This document shows, piece by piece, positions 1-10,048 of a stretch of DNA of 64,000 nt; the first letter of the stretch is position 1; each line of letters starts with the position of its first letter. Source of the DNA: Methylomonas montana (GTDB lineage: Bacteria; Pseudomonadota; Gammaproteobacteria; Methylococcales; Methylomonadaceae); assembly GCF_030490285.1 (NCBI RefSeq), contig NZ_CP129884.1:2170001-2234000 (forward strand), written 5' to 3'. The notes under the pieces were generated by a model. It did no database searches. It saw only the letters and a list, made by a program, of their open reading frames with translations, and was not told where the DNA came from. Both the position numbers and the translations under genes were made by a program.

Positions 1-83
1 TTCTGGCCCACCTGGCCGCAGCACTTTTTTTGACGACTATTATCTTTGATTTGACACATCGGCTGGCGGCGCCCAGTCTTTAA
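1..83 (+). CDS. 3' end of an upstream gene, possibly a membrane protein
   Basis: One plus-strand frame is open from the window edge to a TAA at 81-83. It encodes about 26 residues, largely hydrophobic (LAALFLTTIIF-like), ending in HRLAAPSL. This would suit the last membrane segment of an inner-membrane protein, but the piece is too short to assign a family. It ends 30 bases before the next start codon. Confidence 0.3.
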   Translation, partial: LAHLAAALFLTTIIFDLTHRLAAPSL

Positions 84-113
84 TAATTCGGTTCGACGAG
101 CAAAGGGCATGAG

Positions 114-3100
114 ATGACAGCAGGACAGCACAGCGAACAAAACCACGCAAGGTGGTTGCTTTGGGTTGTGTTGGGGTTGCTGCTGATTCAGCTGCTTAGC
201 GCTTATCTAGGATTTTCGGACGGCTGGCTGCAACCCGTCACCCAGACTCTGGCGGTGCATAACCTGATGGAAGGCGTTTCCATCGTCATATCCGCTTTGG
301 TGTTTGCGGTGGGCTGGAGCGTCTATCACAAGGAAAATTCTGCCAACTTCATGATACTGGCCTGTTGCTTCTTAGGGGTGGCCATCCTCGATTTCATGCA
401 CACCTTGTCTTTTGAGGGCATGCCGGCGTTCATCACCGAAAGCGATTCGGAAAAAGCCATCGCTTTTTGGTTAACGGCCCGTCTGTTTGCGGCGGTCGGT
501 CTGTTGGCGGGGCTGTTGTCGCCGGCCTGGCGCTTGATTGCAATGACACGCTGGTTGATATTGAGCGCAGTGTTGCTTGCTAGCGCGGCGATCTGTTGGC
601 TGGTGTTTTACCATCAAGCCTGGCTACCGCATACCTTCGACCCGAACGACGGTCTGACACCTTTTAAAAAGAACTGCGAATATCTGCTGGCCGGGATCTA
701 CGGTTTTGCCGCGCTAGGTTATTTATGGCAGACCCGGCACGGGCAATCCCACGATGCCGGCGGTTTAGCCGCAGCGGCGGTTGTGATGGCGATGAGCGAG
801 CTGTTTGTGACGTTTTACGTCAACTTCCACGATTTATTCATCCTGCTTGGCCATTTATACAAGGTTATTGCCTACGCCTTGATTTACCGTTCGGTTTTTC
901 TGAATAGCATTCAGCTGCCTTACCAGCAGTTGTATCGAGCGCATCAGGCCTTGTCGGTCAGCGAAGCTAAATTTCATGCCATCATCGATGAATCGCCGAT
1001 TGCTTACGTCCTGCACGATACGCAAGGCAATATCACCTATTTGAATCCGGCTTTCGTCAAGACCTTCGGTTATACACTGGAGGATGTCCCCAGCTTGGCA
1101 GAGTGGTGGTGGCTGGCGCATCCCGATATCGAATATCGCCAGCAAGTCATCAGCGGCTGGCATGAGCATCAACGCTTGCATAGCGGTGCTACCGACCGAG
1201 CCTCTGCGCCGCAAGAGTTAAAAGTATGCGGCAAGGACGGCAATTGCCATACGGTATTGGTTAATATTGTCCTGCTCGACAATGCCTTGTCGGGTAATCA
1301 TTTACTGATTTTGCACGATATTTCCGACCGGGTGGAAGCGATGCGCAAGCTGGCCGATTCGGTGAATATGCTGGAAACCGTCATTAATACCATCCCCAGT
1401 CGTGTGTTCTGGAAAGATCTAAATTTCCGTTATTTGGGCGCTAATCGAGCCTTTTGCCGTGATGCCGGGCTGGCTGGGCCGGCCGAATTGATCGGCAAAC
1501 TGGATAGCGAGCTAGTCTGGCGGGATTGCGCGCCCTCGTATTTGGCCGACGACAAACAAGTCATCGACAGCAATACCGCCAAATTGGATTACGAAGAAAG
1601 TTTGAGCGGTCTGCAAGGCGAAACCATTTGGTTGAGAACCTCAAAAGTACCCTTGCGAAATTTACAGCAACAGCTGATTGGGGTGTTAGGCGTTTACGAC
1701 GATATTTCCGCCCGTAAGCATGCCGAAGAGGAAATACAGTTAGCGGCGCTGGTGTATATGAACAGCAGCGAAGCGATGATGGTGACCGATGCCAAGGGCA
1801 CCATCATTACTGTCAACCCGGCTTTCACCAGAGTCACCGGTTATTTGGCCGAAGAAGTGATCGGCAAGGTATTCGCGAGCTTGACCTCGGATCATCACGA
1901 TCAAGCCTTCTATAAAACCGTGTTACGCGTGATCAATACCACCGGACAATGGGCCGGCGAAATTTGCGGCCGCCGCAAGAACGGCGAGGATTGCATACAG
2001 TGGGTGACCATTAATTCCATCCTCAACGAAGCCGGTGGCGTGCATCGCCGAGTGGCTTTGATTGCCGATATCACCGATCGCAAGAAATCCGAGGAATTGA
2101 TTTGGCGGCAAGCAAATTTCGATCCGCTCACCGGTTTGCCGAATCGGAATATGTTTATGGACCGGCTGCATCAGGAAATCAAGAAAGCTTTCCGCAAGAA
2201 CCACCGCGTCGCGTTGATGTTTCTGGATTTGGATCGTTTCAAGGATGTTAACGATAGCCTGGGGCATTTCATGGGCGACATTCTGTTGAAAGAAACGGCG
2301 CGCCGGCTCCACGAATGCGTTCGAGATTCCGATAGCATAGCCAGATTGGGGGGCGACGAATTCACCATTATCCTCGGCGAACTGGACCATACCGAAGGCG
2401 TGGACCGGATTGCCGGCAATATCCTGCAGAAGATCGCGGAACCTTTCCGGCTAGGCAACGAAACCGCTTACATTTCCGCGAGTATCGGCATCGCCGTCTA
2501 TCCCGACGATGCGATGGACTCCGATGCCTTGTTTAAAAATGCCGATCAAGCGATGTATGCGGCTAAAAATGAAGGCCGCGACCGTTACCATTATTTCACG
2601 TCTTTGATGCAGCAAAACGCTCAGCAGCGCATGCGTCTAGCCAACGATTTGCATGTCGCGCTGGCCAGGCAGCAGTTTTTACTGTATTACCAGCCGATTG
2701 TCGCGTTTGCCACCGGCAGCATAGTCAAAGCGGAAGCCTTGCTGCGTTGGCAGCATCCGACGCTAGGCATGGTCAGTCCGGCGGAATTTATTCCGGTCGC
2801 CGAGGATACCGGGATGATCGTCGATATCGGCGATTGGGTGTTCGACAGCGCCGCGCGGCAAGCCAAGCAATGGCGGCACGCTTTTAATCCGGATTTTCAG
2901 ATCAGCATTAACAAGTCGCCGGCGCAATTTCGTAAACAAACCGCGACGCAGAGCCAATGGCTGGATTTATTGGCGGAGCTGGAGTTACCGGGGCAGAGCG
3001 TGATTGTCGAGATTACCGAAGGCTTGTTATTGGATGCCGGCGTCGCAATCCGCGAACACTTGCTGGGCTTCCGCGATGCCGGGATACAGGTGGCCTTGGA

Positions 3101-3410
3101 CGATTTCGGCACCGGTTATTCGTCTCTCGCCTATTTGAAGAAATTCGACATCGATTACATCAAAATAGACCAATCCTTCGTGCGGAATCTGGCAACCGAT
3201 TCCAGCGATATGGCCTTATGCGAAGCGATTGTGGTGATGGCCCACAAGTTGGGTATCGAAGTGGTGGCGGAGGGCATAGAAACCCAGACACAATACGATC
3301 TGTTGCAGCGGATGGGCTGCGATTACGGTCAAGGCTATTTAATTTCGCAGCCGGTTCCCGCCGATCAGTTCGAGGCACTATTCGACCAGACGCCTAACCG
3401 TGCCGTCTGA
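114..3410 (+). CDS. MASE3-PAS-GGDEF-EAL cyclic-di-GMP turnover protein
   Basis: A 1098-residue inner-membrane signalling protein predicted to make and/or break cyclic-di-GMP. Residues about 15-265 contain several hydrophobic segments like a MASE3 sensor region. Three PAS domains follow (about 285-410, 420-540, 545-660; the third has the typical NPAFTRVTGY core). The GGDEF domain (about 670-835) has an intact GGDEF signature in RLGGDEFTIIL. The EAL domain (about 850-1090) keeps EALLRW and DDFGTGYSSL, so both catalytic halves look competent. The ATG at 114 follows AAAGGG and gives the full N-terminal membrane region. The gene appears to stand alone before the permease downstream. Which activity dominates cannot be told from sequence. 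Confidence 0.92.
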   Translation: MTAGQHSEQNHARWLLWVVLGLLLIQLLSAYLGFSDGWLQPVTQTLAVHNLMEGVSIVISALVFAVGWSVYHKENSANFMILACCFLGVAILDFMHTLSFEGMPAFITESDSEKAIAFWLTARLFAAVGLLAGLLSPAWRLIAMTRWLILSAVLLASAAICWLVFYHQAWLPHTFDPNDGLTPFKKNCEYLLAGIYGFAALGYLWQTRHGQSHDAGGLAAAAVVMAMSELFVTFYVNFHDLFILLGHLYKVIAYALIYRSVFLNSIQLPYQQLYRAHQALSVSEAKFHAIIDESPIAYVLHDTQGNITYLNPAFVKTFGYTLEDVPSLAEWWWLAHPDIEYRQQVISGWHEHQRLHSGATDRASAPQELKVCGKDGNCHTVLVNIVLLDNALSGNHLLILHDISDRVEAMRKLADSVNMLETVINTIPSRVFWKDLNFRYLGANRAFCRDAGLAGPAELIGKLDSELVWRDCAPSYLADDKQVIDSNTAKLDYEESLSGLQGETIWLRTSKVPLRNLQQQLIGVLGVYDDISARKHAEEEIQLAALVYMNSSEAMMVTDAKGTIITVNPAFTRVTGYLAEEVIGKVFASLTSDHHDQAFYKTVLRVINTTGQWAGEICGRRKNGEDCIQWVTINSILNEAGGVHRRVALIADITDRKKSEELIWRQANFDPLTGLPNRNMFMDRLHQEIKKAFRKNHRVALMFLDLDRFKDVNDSLGHFMGDILLKETARRLHECVRDSDSIARLGGDEFTIILGELDHTEGVDRIAGNILQKIAEPFRLGNETAYISASIGIAVYPDDAMDSDALFKNADQAMYAAKNEGRDRYHYFTSLMQQNAQQRMRLANDLHVALARQQFLLYYQPIVAFATGSIVKAEALLRWQHPTLGMVSPAEFIPVAEDTGMIVDIGDWVFDSAARQAKQWRHAFNPDFQISINKSPAQFRKQTATQSQWLDLLAELELPGQSVIVEITEGLLLDAGVAIREHLLGFRDAGIQVALDDFGTGYSSLAYLKKFDIDYIKIDQSFVRNLATDSSDMALCEAIVVMAHKLGIEVVAEGIETQTQYDLLQRMGCDYGQGYLISQPVPADQFEALFDQTPNRAV

Positions 3411-3552
3411 CCTCGAGACACGCTAACTTTCGCTAGGCTGGCTATTGCCACAAGACTCGGAGACCCGTTTGCCGTGGTTTTGCGACGGCCTAAGAGACGC
3501 TTGAGTGGCTTTAGCCCGCTATCCTCGCCGCCAGCCTGATAAAATACGCGGC

Positions 3553-4467
3553 ATGAATACGACTTTGTTGCAAATGACCGTGCTGATGCTGTGCGGCGCC
3601 GGTTGGCGAGTTTTGACCCCGAATCGCTTGTCGGCGGATCAGACGCGGCTGGTGTTGACTAGCGTGGTTTACTATTTTTTCCTGCCGGTGATGGTTCTGG
3701 ATGTATTGTGGCAAGCCAATATCGGTTGGCAGTCGCTGCAATTTAGCGCCTTGGCCGGCGCCAGCGTCTTGTTAGCGCTGACGCTGAGCTGGCTGACGGT
3801 TAAAGCATGCCGTTTCCAAAATCCGCAAACCGGCACGGTGCTATTAGCGGCGGCGTTTCCTAACGTTACCTATCTCGGCCTGCCGGTGTTGGAGCAAGCC
3901 TTTGGTAGTTGGGCGCGATCGGTGGTGATTCAGATCGACTTATTTGCCGTGGCGCCTTTGGTGTTCACTATCGGCATCATGTCGGCCCGCCATTACGGCC
4001 AAACCGCCGAAGCCAAACCTAAATCGGTGTTAGGGTTTTTCAATGCGCCGCCGTTTTGGGCGGCGTTTTTAGCGGTGGCATTGAATCTGAGCCAAGTGCC
4101 GATACCGTTCTGGTTGGCGGGCTTGTTGAAAACTTGTGCCGGCGCGGTGGCGCCGTTGATGATTTTTTCCTTAGGTCTGGCGCTGAGTTGGCGTGAGGTC
4201 CATGTCCGCAATCTGCCGTTCGTCATTCCGATAGTGGCAATCAAGTTGCTGCTGATGCCGTTGTTTGCCTTGTGGTTGGCGGGGCACTTGAATCTGACGG
4301 GCCAGTTTAAAGCGGCCGCGGTGATGGATATCGCCATGCCTAGCATGGTGCTGGGTATCGTCTTATGCGACCGTTATAAACTGGATAGCGGTCTGTATGC
4401 GATGGCCGTGACGCTGACCACCGCACTGAGTCTGTTGAGTTTACCGCTGTGGTTCCGAGTCTTATGA
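3553..4467 (+). CDS. AEC-family (auxin efflux carrier-like) permease
   Basis: A 304-residue integral membrane protein with about ten hydrophobic helices, resembling the AEC/BART superfamily, whose bacterial members export or exchange small organic acids. The start is placed at ATG 3553 (MNTTLLQMTVLM) because it opens directly into the first helix; the frame stays open further upstream, but that extension is basic and non-hydrophobic. The family's split pattern is visible: five helices, a polar linker with the sequence AEAKPKS, then five more. The stop overlaps the next start in an ATGA, so it is translationally coupled to the CinA-like gene. The substrate is unknown. Confidence 0.8.
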   Translation: MNTTLLQMTVLMLCGAGWRVLTPNRLSADQTRLVLTSVVYYFFLPVMVLDVLWQANIGWQSLQFSALAGASVLLALTLSWLTVKACRFQNPQTGTVLLAAAFPNVTYLGLPVLEQAFGSWARSVVIQIDLFAVAPLVFTIGIMSARHYGQTAEAKPKSVLGFFNAPPFWAAFLAVALNLSQVPIPFWLAGLLKTCAGAVAPLMIFSLGLALSWREVHVRNLPFVIPIVAIKLLLMPLFALWLAGHLNLTGQFKAAAVMDIAMPSMVLGIVLCDRYKLDSGLYAMAVTLTTALSLLSLPLWFRVL

Positions 4468-5690
4468 AACCGATTGCCGAAATATTTTCCCAAGGCGAGG
4501 AAATCGTTTGCGGGCAGACCGTGGACAGCAACGCCGCCTGGCTATCCCAACAACTGGTCGAACTGGGTTTTACGCTGAAACGCCATACGGTGGTGGGCGA
4601 TAATCTGCATGACTTGATTGCGCTGTTCTCGGAAATCGCCGAACGTGCCGATTGCTGTATCTGCACCGGCGGCCTGGGGCCGACCGTTGACGATCTCACC
4701 GCCGAGGCGGTCAGCGCTGCCAGCGGTTTGCCTTTGCAATTCGACGAGCAGGCTTTCGCTCATATCCAGCAGTATTATGCCTGCCGCAATCGGATGATGC
4801 CGCCGGCTAACCGCAAACAAGCGATGCTGCCGCATAGTTCGCTGCGTATCGATAACGCCTACGGCACCGCGCCCGGTTTTGCGCTGCCATTCAAACGTTG
4901 CTGGTTTGTGTTTCTGCCGGGCGTACCGTCGGAAATGAAGCAGATGTTCGACGCGCTGGTGCGACAGCAATTGCAGCAACATTTTCCTTTGCAGCCCGAT
5001 GGTCTGGTCACTTTACGCAGTATTGGCATCGGCGAATCGGCAATTCAGCAAAGTCTGGACGATATGCCACTGCCGGACGATGTGCAACTGGGTTTTCGCG
5101 CCGCGCCGGACGAGGTGCAGACCAAACTGTTATTTCCCAGCGGTTTTCCGGAAGCGCGCAAACAAGCTTGCGTGGCTGATGTCGCGGCGCGGATCGGCGA
5201 TTATGTGTTTGCTATCGACGGCTTAAATGAAAAACAAGGCGATCTGCTGGAGGTGGTAGCTGCCGCGATGAGCGAAAAACGCTATTCCCTGGCGCTGCTG
5301 GAAACTGCCAGCCAGGGCCAGTTAGCCGCTAAATGCTTGGGACGCGACTGGCTGACTCGGGTGGAAATCAATCTCGACTGGGGACGCACGGCCGGTTCTT
5401 GGCAAGCCGGTCCGGGCGCCGGTGATTGTTTGCAAATCGCCAGAGTCTGGGCCGAGCAACTGAAAGCCCAATCGCAAACCGATTTTGCCTTGGTGCAGCT
5501 CTACAGCAGTAGCACAAACGATTACCAGGACAAGGATAAACCGCTAGTCCTTTATAATGCCATGGCAACACCCAAAGGTGTGGTCGCGACGCAGCTGAAT
5601 GCCCACGGCACCCTTAAACACAAACAAAACCAGGCCGCTTTGCTGGCGCTGGACTTACTTAGACGTTACCTACAAAACAAATGCCTTTAA
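4464..5690 (+). CDS. cinA: CinA-family protein with a degenerate C-terminal amidase domain
   Basis: A 408-residue protein. Residues 1-170 match the COG1058/MoCF-like domain of CinA (ADP-ribose or nicotinamide-nucleotide pyrophosphatase), with EIFSQGEEIVCGQTVDSN, the CTGGLGPTVDDLT loop and FLPGVPSEM. The C-terminal 150 residues lie where PncC-type nicotinamide-nucleotide amidase normally sits, but the usual ESCTGG catalytic stretch reads LLETASQGQLAA, so the nucleophilic Ser and Gly-Gly are not conserved. ATG 4464 overlaps the previous stop. The 3' end overlaps the start of uup by 10 bases, giving a three-gene coupled unit. The pyrophosphatase role is likely; deamidation of NMN is doubtful. 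Confidence 0.82.
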   Translation: MKPIAEIFSQGEEIVCGQTVDSNAAWLSQQLVELGFTLKRHTVVGDNLHDLIALFSEIAERADCCICTGGLGPTVDDLTAEAVSAASGLPLQFDEQAFAHIQQYYACRNRMMPPANRKQAMLPHSSLRIDNAYGTAPGFALPFKRCWFVFLPGVPSEMKQMFDALVRQQLQQHFPLQPDGLVTLRSIGIGESAIQQSLDDMPLPDDVQLGFRAAPDEVQTKLLFPSGFPEARKQACVADVAARIGDYVFAIDGLNEKQGDLLEVVAAAMSEKRYSLALLETASQGQLAAKCLGRDWLTRVEINLDWGRTAGSWQAGPGAGDCLQIARVWAEQLKAQSQTDFALVQLYSSSTNDYQDKDKPLVLYNAMATPKGVVATQLNAHGTLKHKQNQAALLALDLLRRYLQNKCL

Positions 5691-7570
5691 TCCGCTTAAC
5701 CAATGTTTCCATCGCCTTCGGCACCCATGCACTGCTCGATAATTCTGCTTTTCAGCTCGATGCCGGCGAGCGGGTCGGCCTGCTGGGCCGCAACGGCGAG
5801 GGCAAATCGACCTTGATGAAAATTATCGCCGGCGATATTCATGCCGATCACGGCGAGATTTGGAAACAGCCGGAATTGCGTTTAGCCTGGCTGGAGCAAT
5901 CGCCCAATCTGGATGAACACGACACGATTTACGAAGCAGTGGCCGGCGGACTGGGTGAGTTGGGCCGCTTGATCGCCCGCTATCACGAATTGTTGAGCCA
6001 TATGGACGGCAGCGAACAGTCACTGCAAGCCTTGGGCGACGTGCAACATAAGCTGGAAGCCGACAACGGCTGGGAGTTTCAAACCCGGGTCGAAGCGATA
6101 TTGAGCAAACTGCAATTGCCGGCCGATGTGCAGGTCGGCAGTTTGTCGGGCGGCTGGAAACGGCGGGTAGCCTTGGCGCGGGCCTTGGTGATCGAGCCGG
6201 AAGTGTTATTGCTGGACGAACCGACCAATCATCTGGATTTCGAAAGCATTGCCTGGCTGGAAGAGCAGATTCTGGCTTTCCAGGGCGCGGTGATGTTCGT
6301 CACCCACGACCGGGCTTTTCTGCAAAAACTGGCGACGCGGATCATCGATCTGGACCGCGGCCAGTTGACTTCCTGGGCCGGCAATTATCAGGATTATCTG
6401 GCGCGCAAGGCGGCGGCCTTGGAAGACGAAGCCAATCAAAATGCCGAATTCGACAAGAAGCTGGCTAAGGAAGAAGCCTGGATCCGGCAGGGTGTCAAGG
6501 CTAGACGCACCCGTAACGAAGGCCGGGTCAGAGCCTTGAAAAGGTTGCGCGACGAACGCTCCGAACGCCGCAACACCCAGGGTACCGCCAAACTCAGTTT
6601 GAACAAAGGCGAGGCTTCCGGCAAGAAAGTCATCGAGGCGATCGATGTCAGTTTTCAATATCAGGATAAGCCTATCATCCAGGATTTTTCGCTGCGTATC
6701 GAACGCGGCGACAAGATCGGCTTGATCGGTAACAACGGCGCCGGCAAATCGACCTTGTTGAAACTATTGCTTGGGCAGTTGCAACCGACCACCGGCACCA
6801 TCGAGCTGGGCACCAATCTGCAAATCGCTTACTTCGACCAATTGCGCGAGCAACTCGATCCGGAACTCTCGGTAGCCGACAGCGTCCTCGACGGCGGCGA
6901 GTTTGTGGATACGCCGGACGGCAAGCGCCATGTGATGTCCTATCTGGCCGACTTCCTGTTCGCCCCGGCCCGGGCCCGTTCGCCGGTGAAAAGCCTGTCC
7001 GGCGGCGAGAAAAACCGCCTGTTATTGGCCCGTTTGTTTACCAAGACCGCCAACCTGATCGTGATGGACGAACCGACCAACGATCTGGATTTGGAGACCC
7101 TGGAAATTCTGGAAGAAAAGCTGGTCGAGTACCAGGGCACCTTGTTATTGGTCAGTCATGACCGGGAATTTCTGGATAACGTCGTTACCAGCGTGTTGGT
7201 GTTCGAAGGCGAGGGCAGGGTCGAGGAATACATCGGCGGTTACGCCGACTGGTTCGCACTAACAGAACGCAATAAAAAAGCCGAGGCCGAAGCGGTCAAG
7301 ATCGCCGAGCAGGCGCTGAAAAAAGAAAAGCCGAAAACTACGCCAGCCAAGAAGCTCAGCTTCAAGGAACAAAGAGAACTGGAGCAATTGCCGGTACGCA
7401 TCGAACAACTGGAATCGCTGCAAGGCGAGTTGACCGCCACCATCAATAGTGCCGAGTTTTACAAACAAAGCCCGGAAGCGGTGGCCGTAACGCTGGAACA
7501 ATTGAAATCTGCCGAAGCAGAGCTGGCCCAAGCGTATCAGCGCTGGGACGAGCTGGAGGCCATGCAATAA
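5681..7570 (+). CDS. uup: ABC-F ATPase Uup
   Basis: A 629-residue soluble ABC-F protein with two nucleotide-binding domains and no membrane segments. The first Walker A is GRNGEGKST (about 37-45), with LSGGWKRR signature and LLLDEPTNHLD Walker B. The second has GNNGAGKST (about 348), LSGGEKNR and VMDEPTNDLD. The charged inter-domain linker (about 240-310) and a C-terminal coiled coil (about 545-629) are characteristic of Uup, which binds branched DNA and limits precise transposon excision, and acts with other ABC-F factors at the ribosome. The start lies inside the end of the cinA-like gene, implying coupled translation. Confidence 0.93.
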   Translation: MPLIRLTNVSIAFGTHALLDNSAFQLDAGERVGLLGRNGEGKSTLMKIIAGDIHADHGEIWKQPELRLAWLEQSPNLDEHDTIYEAVAGGLGELGRLIARYHELLSHMDGSEQSLQALGDVQHKLEADNGWEFQTRVEAILSKLQLPADVQVGSLSGGWKRRVALARALVIEPEVLLLDEPTNHLDFESIAWLEEQILAFQGAVMFVTHDRAFLQKLATRIIDLDRGQLTSWAGNYQDYLARKAAALEDEANQNAEFDKKLAKEEAWIRQGVKARRTRNEGRVRALKRLRDERSERRNTQGTAKLSLNKGEASGKKVIEAIDVSFQYQDKPIIQDFSLRIERGDKIGLIGNNGAGKSTLLKLLLGQLQPTTGTIELGTNLQIAYFDQLREQLDPELSVADSVLDGGEFVDTPDGKRHVMSYLADFLFAPARARSPVKSLSGGEKNRLLLARLFTKTANLIVMDEPTNDLDLETLEILEEKLVEYQGTLLLVSHDREFLDNVVTSVLVFEGEGRVEEYIGGYADWFALTERNKKAEAEAVKIAEQALKKEKPKTTPAKKLSFKEQRELEQLPVRIEQLESLQGELTATINSAEFYKQSPEAVAVTLEQLKSAEAELAQAYQRWDELEAMQ

Positions 7571-7779
7571 GCCAGACCTAAAAGCGTGATGATTTTCTGG
7601 CCATTAAAAAATTGCACGCAGGCATGTTTTCATCCGTAAAATCGCCGATTCGGATGCCGTTTCGGTATTGAAAAACAATACCCTTGGCCGTAAACCGGCG
7701 AGGGTTTCCAACCGCTTAAACCGGATGAGCTTACAGATCGTTTGAGTGAGCATTACTTGTAAAACCTAAGCATAGAACC
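7571..7779. promoter_or_regulatory. Leader region upstream of the β-glucosidase gene
   Basis: There is no gene here. It contains GCCAGA...TCTGGC just after the uup stop, a weak hairpin that could end the upstream unit, and a perfect 7-bp inverted repeat GGTATTG-AAAAA-CAATACC at 7664-7682. The run of structured sequence before the TTG start at 7780 may be a 5' leader. I could not match it to a known riboswitch. Confidence 0.35.
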
Positions 7780-10029
7780 TTGAAACTAAAAACATATTTA
7801 TTGATTTTCTCCCTTTTCGCCGTGTTGGAGTCCAGCGTGAGTGCACAAGAAGCAAACGAGGCCATTGAAAAGCAAGTCCAGGCATTGCTGGCGCAAATGA
7901 CCTTGGAAGAAAAAGTCGGGCAGATGACGCAGATCGACTTTAGCGTGGTTTCGGTGGTCAACGGCCAGGATGCCGATAATCCGGTGGACCAGGGCAAGTT
8001 GGAAGATGCGATATTCAATCATCACGTCGGCTCCATTCTGAATACGCCGACTACGCCCAACAATAAGGCCCAACCGATAGCTAAATGGCGGCAGATGACG
8101 CAAACCATACGGGAAACGGCCGCCAAAACCCGGCTGAAAATCCCGGTGATCTACGGCATCGACGCGATTCACGGCGCCACCTACACGCAAAACTCGGTGT
8201 TGTTTCCGCAAGCGATCAGCATGGCCGCGACTTTCAATACCGATTTATCCTTCAAGGCAGGCGAGATTACCGCCCGCGAGGTCAAAGCCTCCGGTCTGGA
8301 CTGGAATTTTTCGCCGGTGATGGACATCGGCCGTCAGCCGCTATGGCCGCGATTGTGGGAAACCTACGGCGAGGACGTGCATTTATCCAGCGCGATGGGC
8401 AGTGCTTATATCAAGGGGCATCAAGGCGACAACTTCGCCAAAGCCGACAAAGTCCCGACCTGTTTGAAACATTATGTCGGCTACAGCTACCCCTTGAACG
8501 GCAAGGACCGCAGTCCGGCCTGGATCGGCGAACGGGCCTTGCGCGAATGGTTTTTGCCTGGCTTCGAAGCCGGTGTCAAGGCCGGTGCGCCGACGGTGAT
8601 GATCAATTCCGCCGAAGTCGACGGTATCCCCGGTCATGCCAATTATCATTATCTGACCGAAATCCTGCGCGGCGAGCTGGGCTTTAAAGGTTTTACCGTC
8701 TCCGATTGGGAAGACATCATCCGTTTATATAGCCGCGACAAGCTGGCGGCTTCGCCGCGCGAAGCGGTCAAAATCGCGGTGATGGCCGGCGTCGATATGA
8801 GCATGGTGCCGTTCAATTTTTCTTTTTACGACTTGCTGCTGGATTTGGCGAAAACCGGCGAAGTGCCGATGACCCGCATCGACGAAGCGGTATCGCGAAT
8901 CCTGCGTGTCAAATATCAAAGCGGTCTGTTCGAAACAACCGAACCTGCCTTGGCGGTCGAGGGTAATTTCGTCAGCGAGGAAGCCGTGGCGGTGAACCGG
9001 CAAGCGGCGCGCGAAGCCATCGTCTTGGCTAAAAACGACCAGCATATTCTGCCCTTGAGCAAGCAGACCAGCATTCTGGTGACCGGGCCGACCGCTAATC
9101 TGCTCAGCGTGATGAACGGCGGCTGGACCATTACCTGGCAAGGCGATAAAGAGGAACTGTATCCGCAAGACAAACTGACGTTGCTGGAAGCCATCCGCCA
9201 AAAGACCAGCGGCAAAGTGACTTATGTCGGCGGTGAGCGTTTTAGTGACGAGATCAATATCGAACAGGCCGTCAACGACGCGCGTCAGCACGACGTGGTG
9301 GTTCTGGCCTTGGGCGAGAAGCCGTATACCGAAACCATGGGCAACATCGTGTCGCTGGAGCTCGATCCGGTGCAGTTGCAACTGGCCAGAGCCATTTTTG
9401 CGATCGGCAAACCGGTGATCCTGGTCACTTTCGGCGGCCGGCCGCGCATCATTACCGAAATTGCCGACAAAGCGCAGGCAGTGGTGCTGGGTCTGTTGCC
9501 GGGCATGGAAGGCGGGCCGGCGATGGCCGATATTCTGTTCGGCGACGTCAATCCCAGCGGCAAATTGCCGATCTCCTATCCGCGCCACGCTAACGAGGTG
9601 GTGCCTTACGACCACAAGCCGCTGGAGGCATACGAGGACAACCAGTATCGGCCTTTGTATCCCTTCGGACACGGTTTGAGTTATACCAGTTTCGAAACCA
9701 GCGGTTTACATCTGAACAAAGAGCAAATTGCCGTGGGCGACGAGATCGAAGTGACGGTTAACGTGAAAAATACCGGTGCAAGAGCCGGAAAGGAAGCCGT
9801 GCTGGTGTATCTGAACGACGTAGCTGCTTCGGTGACTCGGCCGGTCAAACAATTAAAAGCGTTCAAGAAAGTCGAACTGAAACCCGGACAGCAGGAAACT
9901 CTGCATTTCACATTGACGGCGCAGGATATGTCCTTCATCGGCTTGGACATGAAGCGCATCGTAGAGCCGGGCGAGTTCAAGGTGATGGTCGGCAATGAGG
10001 CCGTGCATTTCAACGTCGTGAAAAACTGA
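7780..10029 (+). CDS. bglX: Secreted glycoside hydrolase family 3 β-glucosidase (BglX-like)
   Basis: A 749-residue GH3 enzyme that would hydrolyse terminal β-glucosides in the periplasm. A Sec signal peptide (residues 1-22, [17 protein letters not shown], cleavage near VSA-QE) precedes the TIM-barrel domain, which includes KHYVGYSYP and the nucleophile region FTVSDWEDI (Asp about 307). The second α/β domain (about 400-600) and a C-terminal fibronectin-III-like domain (about 650-745) complete the BglX layout. The start is TTG, chosen because it gives the intact signal peptide; no ATG lies nearby. It is followed 19 bases later by an MFS sugar transporter, so the pair probably salvages oligosaccharide-derived glucose, unusual in an obligate C1-user. 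Confidence 0.9.
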   Translation: MKLKTYLLIFSLFAVLESSVSAQEANEAIEKQVQALLAQMTLEEKVGQMTQIDFSVVSVVNGQDADNPVDQGKLEDAIFNHHVGSILNTPTTPNNKAQPIAKWRQMTQTIRETAAKTRLKIPVIYGIDAIHGATYTQNSVLFPQAISMAATFNTDLSFKAGEITAREVKASGLDWNFSPVMDIGRQPLWPRLWETYGEDVHLSSAMGSAYIKGHQGDNFAKADKVPTCLKHYVGYSYPLNGKDRSPAWIGERALREWFLPGFEAGVKAGAPTVMINSAEVDGIPGHANYHYLTEILRGELGFKGFTVSDWEDIIRLYSRDKLAASPREAVKIAVMAGVDMSMVPFNFSFYDLLLDLAKTGEVPMTRIDEAVSRILRVKYQSGLFETTEPALAVEGNFVSEEAVAVNRQAAREAIVLAKNDQHILPLSKQTSILVTGPTANLLSVMNGGWTITWQGDKEELYPQDKLTLLEAIRQKTSGKVTYVGGERFSDEINIEQAVNDARQHDVVVLALGEKPYTETMGNIVSLELDPVQLQLARAIFAIGKPVILVTFGGRPRIITEIADKAQAVVLGLLPGMEGGPAMADILFGDVNPSGKLPISYPRHANEVVPYDHKPLEAYEDNQYRPLYPFGHGLSYTSFETSGLHLNKEQIAVGDEIEVTVNVKNTGARAGKEAVLVYLNDVAASVTRPVKQLKAFKKVELKPGQQETLHFTLTAQDMSFIGLDMKRIVEPGEFKVMVGNEAVHFNVVKN

Positions 10030-10048
10030 GCCAAGCAGAGGATTTAAG

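Noticed and set aside
7780-10029. Long antisense open frames across bglX, uup and nasA as possible genes
   Set aside because: They are products of high GC codon use in the sense genes; none has a family motif or ribosome-binding site.
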